A stretch of DNA of 30,494 nt, taken from assembly GCA_032718475.1 (NCBI GenBank), contig JAUCBJ010000955.1:1-30494 (forward strand), written 5' to 3'. The notes below the pieces were generated by a model that made no database searches, was not told the origin of the DNA, and saw only the letters and a program-made list of their open reading frames with translations. Of this stretch, positions 20,416 through 29,324 are shown in pieces; the stretch's first letter is position 1; each line of letters begins with the position of its first letter. The stretch comes from Nemertoderma westbladi (lineage: Eukaryota > Xenacoelomorpha > Nemertodermatida > Nemertodermatidae). The translations under genes were made by a program, and so were the position numbers.

Positions 20416-21154
20416 ACTGGACGCAATAAAATTGCATCCCTCTCCAGGCAGCCAGGGGAAATCGGACAGAATTAACAGTTGATTACTCTCAAAAATTAAA
20501 CTGTAACCTGTTCTATTGTGTTTAGTATATTGTTTTGGTTAAAATAATGTGCCTTTGTATCCTGCTCCTTTCAGCCTTTCCAGACTGCCAGAAGGAATCC
20601 GTAATTAAATATCCCATTTTTCATTTCATCAGTCATCAGTTGTCCAGTTTAAAATATAAAGGTATAATAATTAAAATTGATGTTGGATCAATTAAACAGA
20701 TTTAATAATAAACCTTCAACATCAAATCGTCCCTTATATATTTATACTACTGGTATAATATTAAATGTCAAATTTGGAATGTCATGTCAAATTTGAATCT
20801 TGCAGAATTTAAAACGTAATTATTTCAAAAAATTCTTGGTGAATTTCAATTACCCCTGGTGAAAATGTTCAAATGGCAAATTAATGTCTACATATAAAAA
20901 TTCAGATGCCCAATTAAATAATTGAACTCCCAAAGCACTTTTTCTCTTTTTCCATGTCAAATTTAGCTTGAAATGTCAAATTTGAAAAGCAAAATGTCAA
21001 ATTTGACATAATGTCAAATTAAGCCAGGAACCAGACTGACCCCTGCGGTTATTAATTAATTTGTAAATAACTCGAAAATTATTATAAAATCTTATGAAAT
21101 GAATAAAAAATTTGCGTGAAAGAATGTCATTCCGAGAAAATTGCCTTCAAAGTA

Positions 21155-21600
21155 ATACGCCACCGACACATTTGACAACCACCGACACCGACAACAAAAG
21201 ACACAAACCGACAGGTAAAATCTCAAACCGATTCTCCAATCCTACAGTATATCGGTGATTTTTTTGCTGATGTTCTTTCTAATGTGTAAACTACAGAGTA
21301 GACTAGTTGAATACGGAAATACATCTTTAATAGCTTTATGTAATCCACCTTCCTCATCTGAACCCAATTATAAGTTTTGAAAGATTTTCCCCAAGCCTGC
21401 CTTTTATTGATAAGACAAGACTAGACAACGTTTGGTTATACTGCACGAATGACTAATAAACTGCTATAAACTCGCGCTAATATAATCAACCAACAGTGAC
21501 GGAATGTCGGTTTGTCATTTTACTTGTCGGTTTGTGTCTTTTGCCGCCAATTGTAGCGGCTTTGGGGCTTTACTAAATGCACCACCGACAATAGCCCGAC
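21155..21600. repeat. Small CCACCGACAA-ended inverted repeat
   Basis: The left part, ATACGCCACCGACA through AAAAGACACAAACCGACAGG, is mirrored by TGTCGGTTTGTGTCTTTTG near 21520-21545, with further GGTGG/CCACC words. Likely a shortened relative of the enclosing element's arm. The boundary is uncertain. Confidence 0.5.
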
Positions 21601-21822
21601 GATGCCGACGCTGAATAATTCGTGATTCCTTCTTGTCGGTTTATGTTTGTCGATGTGGCTGGTTGTCGGAAAGCGGAAACAAAAAGCTACATTAGCAATA
21701 AATTTTAAAGCCAATTTCGGCAAAGTCTTTACAGTAGCACATAAATGGACACTTTAGACCTTAGTCATTAATTATGTCAAGTACACTGTGTAGTGTATAG
21801 TACAATGGATAATACACTATAA

Positions 21823-22091
21823 AAAATTGGAAGTGTCTATAGACCCCCAAAGCTTGACACTTGAACGTAAGCGTCTCCGCTTTGCAGGATATTGCTTTCG
21901 CCGTGAGGACCAGCCAGTGCATAATCTTGTGCTTTGGCAGCCTCATGGAGTGAATAAGCATGGTGGACAGCCCATGATTTTCTTGAGACGCATCTTAAAG
22001 GACACTGGCCTTGAAGATGTGGATGATCTAGCAAATGTCATGGTTCGTATGTTTGTCGACAATACGTCATATCATTCTTAATATAGATGTA
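21823..22091 (+). mobile_element. RTE retrotransposon fragment (family 2), C-terminal end
   Basis: Encodes LRFAGYCFRREDQPVHNLVL and the following WQPHGVNKHGGQP... region, the C-terminal segment after the reverse transcriptase. It is close to 28404-28675. A roughly 20-bp deletion breaks the frame just after LANVM, and the match resumes at TTTGTCGACAA and runs to ATTCTTAA. The promoterless fragment is 5'-truncated. Confidence 0.85.
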
Positions 22092-22737
22092 CTGTATATA
22101 TGCAACATTCCACTACCGGTACTGAACAAACTGTGGTATATTGTGTTCAATAATATCCGAAGCCAGGTGGTTTATAGGAGTATAAAGTCAACTTAGTACT
22201 ACTCTTCATTATAAGCCTCGTTGTGCTCGTCCTGTTTTGTCATAAAATATTTTAACGACCTTTATAACTATGAGAAGTCTCGAAATTGTGCAAGTAACTG
22301 CTGATTTATGGCAGATGGATACATGATGTACGGCAGATGAGACAATAAGTTTTGACAAAATACTCACCCCGCCTGTATGTATACATGCAGGTTCGTTATT
22401 ACAGTTATGTAGAATTAATTTAATTTTGGAAAACTGGTACTGTATATCTGTAAACCAATATATCTGTAAACCAATATATCTGTAAACTAATATATAATTT
22501 AATGAATCAATCTTCCAATCGATCAACATTATTTTCCACCAACTCACCAATCAATACACCAATATGGGTAGGTATACAGTAAGTAAAAAAGTCACACATA
22601 ACAGCATAATATCGTATACAATAGGCTATACTGTATTGCGCCTCTGCATTCTCACGGGCTGGGCACCGTTTTTTGTTTCGGGTGCGCAAATTCCATACAG
22701 TAAATGCCAACACGAATACAAAAAGCTGCATTAGCAA
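22092..22737. other. Interior of the 6.3-kb element, no gene
   Basis: Contains a TATCTGTAAACCAATA triplication near 22443-22495 and part of a duplicated segment: 21682-21735 recurs at 22718-22770. Nothing coding recognised. Confidence 0.45.
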
Positions 22738-23519
22738 TAAATTTTAAAGCCAGTTAAGGCAAAGTCTTAAGTTAACAAATCCAAAAGTACAATATGTCGC
22801 CTGGCTTATGGGGATACAGAAAAGGTTGAATAGTTATGAAGTGGTCATCCTTGGGAGATTGTGTTGGGCAACCATTCTTTTCCGGTAACATCCAAGAGAG
22901 AAAGGAGTTTCCGTTACTTCTTGTTTGCTTCCTTCACTTTACTTGACGTCATTTAGGTAAATACCAATTACGTCACACAATGTGCAGCTGTATGTAAAGT
23001 AATAAATTTCGGAATTGTATTGCACTGTACTGTATGTCAGAGTATATAGGAACTGATACCGCAGAAAAATACCACCGACAATAGTCTGACTACCACCGAC
23101 AAAAACTAATAATAATAGCAACACACCGACATATGAAAAACACTAACGATTTTTACCATTACGCTATGCAATATAATAATTTAAAACAAGATAATATATG
23201 AAGGCGGTATTATATTTTAAAGAAATTATCATGACTAATTACACCACCGACAACAGGCCGACAGTGGACAATATACTTTGTTATAAATATTTGGACTGGG
23301 AATAAAAATTGTATAATCATGTACTGAAATAGTTTACTAACATTGCCGAAGTTGTCGGTATACTGTCGGTTTGCGATCTTACCTGTCGGTTTGTGTCGGT
23401 TTGTGTCTTTTGTTGTCGGTGGTTGTCGGTGGTATGCGAAAGGTGTCGGTGGTTGTCGGTGGCGTATTTAGTCAAACCTAAATTAAATTTCCAAAACAAA
23501 GGGAAGGCTGAAAAAAAAG

Positions 23520-23665
23520 TATTTTGGGGTAATTCTAAACTATTTTGGGGTATTTTGGGGTAATTCTAAACTATTTTGGGGTATTTTGGGGTAGTTTTAT
23601 ACTATTTTGGGGTCTTTTGGGGTGTTTTGGGGTATTTTGGGGTGTTTTGGGGTATTTTGGGGTAA
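23520..23665 (-). repeat. GGGGTATTTT array, right tip
   Basis: About 13 units of TTTTGGGGTA, the inverse of 17352-17490. Confidence 0.9.
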
Positions 23666-23710
23666 TAATTCGTAGGACCGTTACGTTGTTACTCAAATAC
23701 TCTTACTGTA

Positions 23711-23996
23711 CCCAGCAAAGACACATCCGGCTAATATCCGGATAATATCCAGCTAAACCCCGCTAGCTTGGTTTTTAGTGTTTTAATATCCGGCTAATAG
23801 CTGGATAATAGTATCCGGCAATTCGCTGGAGAAAATATCCACTAAATATCTGCAAAAATCGTTGATTTAGCGTCACTTTAGCGGGGACCACTTTTACGGC
23901 GATTATCCGGATATTATCTTATAAAAATAGCAGGATATTAGCAGGATGGTACATCCCGCTATTAGCGTGCTAATTGCTGGATATGTATTTGCTGGG
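23711..23996. mobile_element. TA-flanked MITE, 286 bp
   Basis: CCCAGCAAA at 23711 and TTTGCTGGG ending at 23996, each bordered by TA (23709-23710, 23997-23998). The interior is full of ATCCGGATAATATCC-like words (ATCCGGCTAATA, ATCCGCTATTAGC). The TA duplication would fit Tc1/mariner or ISL2EU-type mobilisation; which one is open. Confidence 0.8.
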
Positions 23997-23998
23997 TA

Positions 23999-25103
23999 TC
24001 TACAGTATAACTATAATAATACAGTAAAATAATTAGTACCGGTAGCTGTTGTCTAAGCCTTAGAACATGTAGGCTGTGTAGGCGTAGGGTAGAGTAGTTA
24101 GATAGTACTTAGTACCAGTCAGCCAGAACAGCATCTCTTAAATACATACCGCCATACCGGTACTTACTTTAGGAGCCGATGTTGCTAACAACAAGCATGG
24201 TCGGAAGACTATTTGCGTTATATTTATATTTGCGTATTATATTTGCGTACCAGAATAACGACACTATATTCCAGGACAGCAGGACATGGCACATGGCAGC
24301 ATGGTGTAGTATGTATGCATTACAGTACAAAATTGACTGATTGAAGAGCAATATGCAATACTCTCCAATTACCGTAGTCGTAGCTGTAGTCTCGCGCAAT
24401 TTAAACTATCCTACTTTTTTTTCGGGGTGCGCGGTTTAATTTTTTGGGTGCGCGGTTGCGCGGTTGAGATTTTTGGGGTGCGCGATTATTGCATATGGGA
24501 ATGCGCGGTTGGCAATGAAGTGCGCGGGCGTTGTGCGCGCCTGGGTGACTTTTTCCAGGCTGGAGAACGCTCCTTAAATTTTAACAGGCATTATACAGCC
24601 TATAGTGACCACATTGAAAAAAAAAAATTTCAGTATATTGCTATTTCCGCTTCGCGCAGCATGTCAGAAACTCATGAGTTTTTCGAAATTTTGCAAAAAT
24701 TTCAATTTTAGAATGTGCGACATTTCTTCAATTTTCATTAATTTTGTCTGAAATTCGATCTGTCGATATACAGGCAGTCCAACGTAGGTATTTAATCATT
24801 TTTAAAAAAAATTCCATGAGAGGTCAATTTGCCCTTCGCGCAGCATGTGATAAAAATTATTGTTCCATTGTATATTTTTCATGAATTATGCACTCTTCTT
24901 GAGGACTACAGACTACACAGAACACAGACACACAAACACATATATCATGCACTGTGTTATGTATGTATATCTGTATATGTAGGTCTGTAATTACCTGCAT
25001 ACTGCATACCGGTACCTCTTTGTAACCTGATCCCATCCCCAAAAGGGCTAAAGGCAGCAGCCCGCGACTAGCTATGCTATTGCAGTATTGGCTGCTGCCC
25101 TAC
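23999..25103. other. Intergenic; contains a CG-rich patch
   Basis: At about 24425-24545 a patch of GGGTGCGCGGTT repeats stands out in CpG density from its AT-rich surroundings. CCCTTCGCGCAGCATGT words recur near 24650 and 24832. The open frame across it (24427-24711) follows the repeat and matches nothing known. Confidence 0.45.
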
Positions 25104-25432
25104 TCGTTTATTGTTTTGGTTAGAAAATTCCGCCTCTGTAACCTGTCCCTTTCCCTCAATTAGTTAAATGATCGTTTATTGTTTTGGCTAGAAAATCCCG
25201 CCTCTGTAACCTGCTCCTTTCCTTCAATAAGTTAAGTGATCGTTTATTGTTTTGGTTAGAAAATCCCGCCTCTGTAACCTGCTCCTTTCCCTCAATTAGT
25301 TAAGTGGTCGTTTATTGTTTTGGTTAGAAAATCCCGTCTCTGTAACCTGCTCCTTTCCCTGCTTTGGTAAAGTGACTGTTTATTGTTTTGGTTAGAAAAC
25401 TCGGCCTTAACCTGCTCCTTTCCATCAATTGG
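25104..25432 (+). repeat. 68-bp tandem repeat, about 5 copies, each with a hairpin
   Basis: Unit starts at 25104, 25172, 25240, 25308 and 25376. Each has TTTATTGTTTT, then GGTTA-N16-TAACC, then TGCTCCTTTCC. The last copy has a shorter loop but keeps the GGTTA/TTAACC stem. Single copies are found at 17495-17555 (-) and about 20527-20590 (+). Confidence 0.9.
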
Positions 25433-26523
25433 TAATAGACATAGATAAATCGCCGTAATGGTAATTAAAAGTCTAAGTGTTTCACCACGGGCATAGCGAA
25501 AATCGCCAAAAAAATTGTCCCCACTGGCAGACTGGTACGGATTCAGGTAATTACCATTTGAGAATTAGAACCTCATCGTTGGGATAACTAGGCCCTATCA
25601 TAATATTAAAATAAAAATGTGCCCAGCTTCTGCTTTGAGTAGGCCTACTAGTGGAGTTACAGCCAAAATATGTCCGGAAATATAATCGCAGCCTGTGAAG
25701 GACAAATAGTGGCTGCATGGACACTTTCTGGCTGTGAATATGTGGACAATTTTTGGCTGAGCTTCAGCCAGAAAGTGACCAGTGTTCCTAACTGCCCTTC
25801 CCCTCCACTCCACTCCCCGCACCCCACTCCCTCCTCCCAATTGGCCTTTGTTGTGAGTTGCCAACACTAGCTTCCGCTACTGTCAACTCCCATCAATGCA
25901 CTACTCTGGAATACAAAAAATGAACTAATAACAATCAGACAATAGAAATAGGGGTATATATAAAAAAAATTATTTAAAAAGCTTACAACAAAATTATTAT
26001 TGTAAATTGCAAATGTAAAGAGTGCACCCCAACCAATTGAAGGAATTAAATAAATTGAAATTGAAAAAGTGTTCCTGACTGTCAGACTGTAGGGTAGGTA
26101 TTTTATTTAAACTTCCGGTATCGTACGGTAGGCCCTAGGCCTATATGAAATGTAATGCTGCAATGAAATTGTTATATTATAATTTTTTTGAACTGATGCG
26201 GTGGCCAGATACAACGAGTGTGAGAATGGTGGGATGGATAAAAACTATAAAATCTACAAGCCCAGCCGTTGGCAAGTATCGGTAGTTTTGGGCAATCGCT
26301 ATTCTGTGTACCGGGACCCTAAATCAGTGATCTAAGTGCAGAAGTGAAACTGCAAGGAAACACAAACGTACAAACTGGCTAGACCTACTCATTCATCGAG
26401 TAATCATTCACACTGGGAAACTTATTAACTAACCTACTGAGTCTCATTCGTCACAGTCACACCCATTTTGGTCCAGAAACAACTGAGCAGTGAGCAGTAG
26501 TAGACAGGAGCTACCGAATTGTT
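25433..26523. other. Presumed promoter and 5' UTR side of the RIIa-domain gene
   Basis: Includes a nested hairpin at about 25659-25779 (CACTTTCTGGCTG pairs with CAGCCAGAAAGTG; an outer pair is CAGCCAAAATATGTCC with GGACAATTTTTGGCTG). The stretch nearest the start codon (26200-26523) is less AT-rich than its surroundings and would suit a 5' UTR. No TATA box could be assigned. Confidence 0.4.
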
Positions 26524-26707
26524 ATGGCTGCGACCACTGCTCCTCGTAAGGACTGCAGTACTAAGGAGAGCACAGTCCCAGACCCACCCGCAGGTCTTAT
26601 ACCGATGTTGCAGCAGTTTGTTATTCGAGTTATTCGCGATCAGCCCCGTGATCTCGTCCAGTTTGCTGCGGATTATTTTATTAAATTAGCAAAGGAAACG
26701 AAATCTG
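26524..26707 (+). CDS. First coding exon, RIIa-domain protein, probably PKA type II regulatory subunit (partial gene)
   Basis: ATG at 26524 (context TTGTTATGG, favourable G at +4) begins 61 codons. Residues of about 21-53 (PPAGLIPMLQQFVIRVIRDQ, PRDLVQFAADYF, KLAKE) match the RIIa dimerization/docking four-helix domain: the P-x-G-L-x-x-L-L-Q start, the V-x-R-x-Q-P-x-D-L core and the F-A-x-x-Y-F end as in PRKAR2A/B. In PKA this domain dimerizes regulatory subunits and binds A-kinase anchoring proteins; downstream exons would supply the inhibitor site and two cAMP-binding domains. The exon ends at TCTG|GTGAGT (base 26707), a textbook donor; the frame then stops after six intron codons. The N-terminal 20 residues before the domain are longer than in mammalian RII. 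Alternative owners of RIIa domains (ropporin, SPA17, CABYR-like sperm proteins) cannot be excluded without the next exon. Confidence 0.75.
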
Positions 26708-27126
26708 GTGAGTCGAATCTCTAATAATTAGGCCCTATCGCCCTATGTATATTTCAGCCATTCCAAGCAAAAATAAACCTTTATGGTGAAAAATAAAACA
26801 ACTTTTTTGAAATGCATTTCTTTTGTTTTGAGTGTGTAGCACACATATTGTGCTTCATAAAACTGTTTCCAAATCTTCCATAACCCTTGCCAATTTTTTT
26901 TTACATTGTCTGCAAAATGTGATTTAAAAAATGCCAAAAATTCAACATTTTGGCATAATTACATACAAACCAAAATGGCGTGATTATTACCAAATTGACA
27001 ATGCCATATGTTTTTCAGAATCTTATATCTATGTAGTAATTAGCCATGTTGGTTAAATAATGTACAACTAATAAACATTTTTCTAATAGCATTGTAATGA
27101 GTGGATTGAAAATATGTCACGGCCGT
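26708..27126 (+). other. Probable first intron of the RIIa-domain gene
   Basis: AT-rich, starts GTGAGT. No exon seen. The intron may run to the end of the window, since no cAMP-binding-domain exon is recognisable downstream. Confidence 0.5.
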
Positions 27127-27139
27127 TATGCTGAAGATA

Positions 27140-27204
27140 GCGTTAAGCCGGCACAGCATTCTTAAAAATGCAGCTGCAATGCAGCATGCCGATACTAGTA
27201 GTAG
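27140..27204 (+). mobile_element. 65-bp 5'-truncated RTE copy (family 2)
   Basis: Only the last codons (KPAQHS-type end) and 3' UTR with an AGTAGTAG tail, the same as 28646-28710. It is flanked by a 13-bp duplication, TATGCTGAAGATA (27127-27139 and 27205-27217). Confidence 0.9.
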
Positions 27205-27371
27205 TATGCTGAAGATAAAGTCTTTCCAATATCTCCAGATCCCTGGCAATAATGGTTATAATCTTTTATTTCTATCATTAGCTGGTTTGTATCAATTGTT
27301 TGAGTCATATAGTTTACTGGACTATATGTTCCAGTTGTAGTAATCAGCGTAATGGTAGTGACACTACTACT

Positions 27372-27570
27372 ACAACTACTAGGTCGAGCGAACTCGGACA
27401 GTGGAAATGAGATCCTTCCAGGCTTCCCAATTCTCCAACTACTACTAGGTCGAGCGAACTCGGACAGTGGAAATGAGATCCTTCCAGGCTTCCCAATTCT
27501 CCAACTACTACTAGGTCGAGCGAACTCGGACAGTGGAAATGAGATCCTTCCAGGTTTCCCGATTCTCCAT
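27372..27570 (-). repeat. Triplicated 66-bp RTE 3' end
   Basis: Three exact-length units with starts 66 bp apart (AGGTCGAGCG at 27381, 27447 and 27513). Each is the complement of the last 20 or so codons of the family 1 ORF2 plus its TAGTAGTAG tail. Confidence 0.9.
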
Positions 27571-27946
27571 AGTTGTCGCAATTTCGTTTCTCCCAAGTTC
27601 AGTATCCCTTTCAAGTTGATCTATATATGTTATGGCAGGTCGTCCACGACTACGCTTTCCATGAGTTGGTTGCCAGAGAAGTAGATCTGGTATGACCTCG
27701 TCTTTACTTCGCCAGCAGTGCCCACTGAATCTTAATCTGCGTTCACGGAGGGTGGTTGATACAGGTGGTATTGTACCATAAAGCTCGGCGTTTGTCATGT
27801 GTTTTCTCCAGCTGATGTTTAGGGCTGCCCTTAGTAGTCTTGTGTAGCAACCATCAATTCGTTGTTCAAGTGATTTAGTCAGTGTCCAGGTCTCACACCC
27901 GTATAAATAAAAATTAAAAAAAAATTATAAAAATACACTTTCCACT
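27372..27946 (-). mobile_element. RTE retrotransposon copy, family 1, 3' part
   Basis: Reading leftwards, the frame is open from about 27905: YGCETWTLTKSLEQRIDGCY, TRLLRAALNISWRKH, then LRERRLRFSGHCWRSKDEVI, LLLWQPTHGKRSRGRP and a stop within TAG repeats. This is the post-reverse-transcriptase C-terminal region of RTE-type endonuclease/reverse transcriptase proteins. It is the downstream half of the copy that resumes at 28711-29320. An AT-rich insertion of about 26 bp (about 27903-27930) breaks the frame before YGCETW. Confidence 0.85.
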
Positions 27947-28710
27947 TTTCAGCTCATTAGAACATGCTGCTTCTAGTGTTGGTCTTTTTATTAACTCCAG
28001 AAAGACCAAAATTCTGACAGTTAACTTTGAAAGTCCTCAGCAAGTCTCTGATCGGATGAGCATAAGCTCAAGGGATGGTATGCTTGAGCATGTGGACGAC
28101 TTCTGTTACCTGGGATCATGGATCCGGAAGTCAGGTGAGGACCTTCGAATACGTAAGGGAAAGGCATGGGCAGCCTTGAATAGGCTTTCCAGGATTTGGA
28201 AGTCACCGAGAATTAATCGGAAACTTAAGGTCCGATTATTTAGAGCAGCAGTAGTTCCAGTACTCCTCTACGGGAGTCCATGCTGGGCTCTAACTGCTGA
28301 GGACACCAAATCTCTGGATGGCACATTCACAAGAATGCTACGCCGGGTTCATTGTGTCAAGTACAATGCACACATCTCCAACCAGACACTATATAACATT
28401 GGAGGTGTCTCACTGGTTCCCCCAAGCTTGACACTAGAACAAAATCGCCTTCGCTTTGCAGGACATTGCTTTCGCCGTGAGGACCAGCCAGTGCATAATC
28501 TTGTACTTTGGCAGCCTCATGGAGTGAATAAGCATGGTGGACAGCCCATGACTTTCTTGAGACGCATCTTAAAGGACACTGGCCTTAAAGATGCGGATGA
28601 TCTAGCAAATGTCATGGGTGATAGGGAGTTGTGGCGGTGCAATTTTGTTGACAAGCCGGCACAGCATTCTTAAAAATGCAGCTGCAATGCAGCATGCCGA
28701 TCCTAGTAGT
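27947..28710 (+). mobile_element. RTE retrotransposon copy, family 2, 764 bp, inserted in the family 1 copy with a 94-bp duplication
   Basis: The open frame begins before the ATG at 28056: from 27949 it reads LFSSLEHAASSVGLFINSRK, then TKILTVNF, VDDFCYLGSWI, KAWAALNRLSRIWKS, LFRAAVVPVLLYGS, SLDGTFTRMLRR, LRFAGHCFRREDQPVHNLVL and ends at 28673. These are the end of the reverse transcriptase domain (GL.IN..KTK and YLGSW motifs) and the C-terminal tail. The catalytic FADD-type motif and the endonuclease are missing (5' truncation). It ends in AGTAGT. The flanks 27853-27946 and 28711-28804 are the same 94 bp, so the insertion duplicated 94 bp of the family 1 copy. Confidence 0.9.
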
Positions 28711-29320
28711 ATCAATTCGTTGTTCAAGTGATTTAGTCAGTGTCCAGGTCTCACACCCGTATAAATAAAAATTAAAAAAAAATTATAAAAATACACTTTC
28801 CACTATGGCTCGAAAGAACTTGGTCTTCAGGTGCCTGGAGAGATCTGATTTCCAAATGGTATCCATTTTTGATAGAGCTATCCAAGCCTTTGCTTTCCTA
28901 ACTTCTATGTCCTTTTTACTACTCTCTATCCATGATCCAAGGTACTGGAAGTCGTCGACCTTCCTTAGTTGGTTATTTTCAATGGTTGTCAAGTTTCCAT
29001 CAACATTAAAGGTCATGAATTCGGTCTTTGTAGCATTTATATGCAATCCGGTCATAGTCAATCTCCCAGTCATAGTTGAATTGCTTGCTTGTCCTGGGTT
29101 TGCTGGCTCTCAAACTGAGTCTGATCTCTGCAGTCACAATTCTGTGGTCCGAACCAATTAGGTTGAATGAGCTGTATGCCTCGCAGTTGATCATGCTATT
29201 TCTCCACTTTTTGTTTATAAGGATGTAATCCAGTTGTGCTTTGGTTCCATTAGGGTATTGAAAGGTCCATAGCTTCCCCTTACTCTTTTCGAATGTGTTG
29301 TTTGTTGGTATCAATTCACA
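28711..29320 (-). mobile_element. RTE retrotransposon copy, family 1, 5' part with internal deletion
   Basis: Reading leftwards, about 29320-29090 encodes the end of the AP-type endonuclease (ELIPTNNTFEKSKGKLWTFQ, DYILINKKWRNS, EAYSSFNLIGSDHRIVTAEI). The SDHR block is the endonuclease motif that carries the catalytic Asp and His. At about 29068 it joins directly to the reverse-transcriptase end in another frame (GLHINATKTEFMTFNVDGN, DDFQYLGSWIESSKKDIEVR, FFRAIVESV). Most of the reverse transcriptase is deleted. The copy then continues through the AT-rich insertion (28770-28795) into 27946-27372, interrupted by the family 2 copy. Confidence 0.85.
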
Positions 29321-29324
29321 TACA

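Larger units (their letters stand above)
19409..21038. mobile_element. CAGTC-ended DNA transposon, 1630 bp, 5-bp TSD (family 2)
   Basis: Ends CAGTCTGGTTCCCGGCTTAA at 19409 and its complement ending at 21038, inverse over about 45 bp with one mismatch. They are flanked by ACCCC (19404-19408 and 21039-21043). Subterminal TGTCAAATTTGACA palindromes and half-sites recur (19430-19490, 20765-20795, 20955-21025). Inside are C22 (20221-20242) and G27 (20389-20415) runs, a single copy of the 68-bp module (20527-20590) and a decayed coding stretch (about 19725-19972). No transposase was recognised. The terminus, the TSD length and the GGCTTAATTT and TGTCAAATTT words link it to the element at 6572-10254. 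Confidence 0.85.
17341..23680. mobile_element. Large inverted-repeat DNA element, 6340 bp, 8-bp TSD, GGGGTATTTT-tipped
   Basis: Tips read GGGTCCTACGAATTACCCC at 17341 and the complement (CGTAGGACCG) ending at 23680. They are flanked by TTACGTTG at 17333-17340 and 23681-23688. The arms are homologous over 17341-18418 and 22738-23680 (about 1 kb). In order, each arm has a CCCCAAAATA array, then TTTGACTAAATACGCC, a CCACCGACAA array, and about 700 bp of unique sequence ending in GGATTTGTTAAC...GCCAGT. The interior includes a CAGTC-ended transposon (19409-21038), a smaller CCACCGACAA-ended relative (about 21155-21600) and an RTE fragment (21823-22091). No transposase was found. An 8-bp duplication fits MULE, hAT or P-type elements; the long repetitive arms favour a MULE or foldback type. 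Confidence 0.8.

Noticed and set aside
24427-24711. 94-codon frame over the CG-rich patch
   Set aside because: The first half follows GGGTGCGCGGTT repeats; no domain and no splice context.
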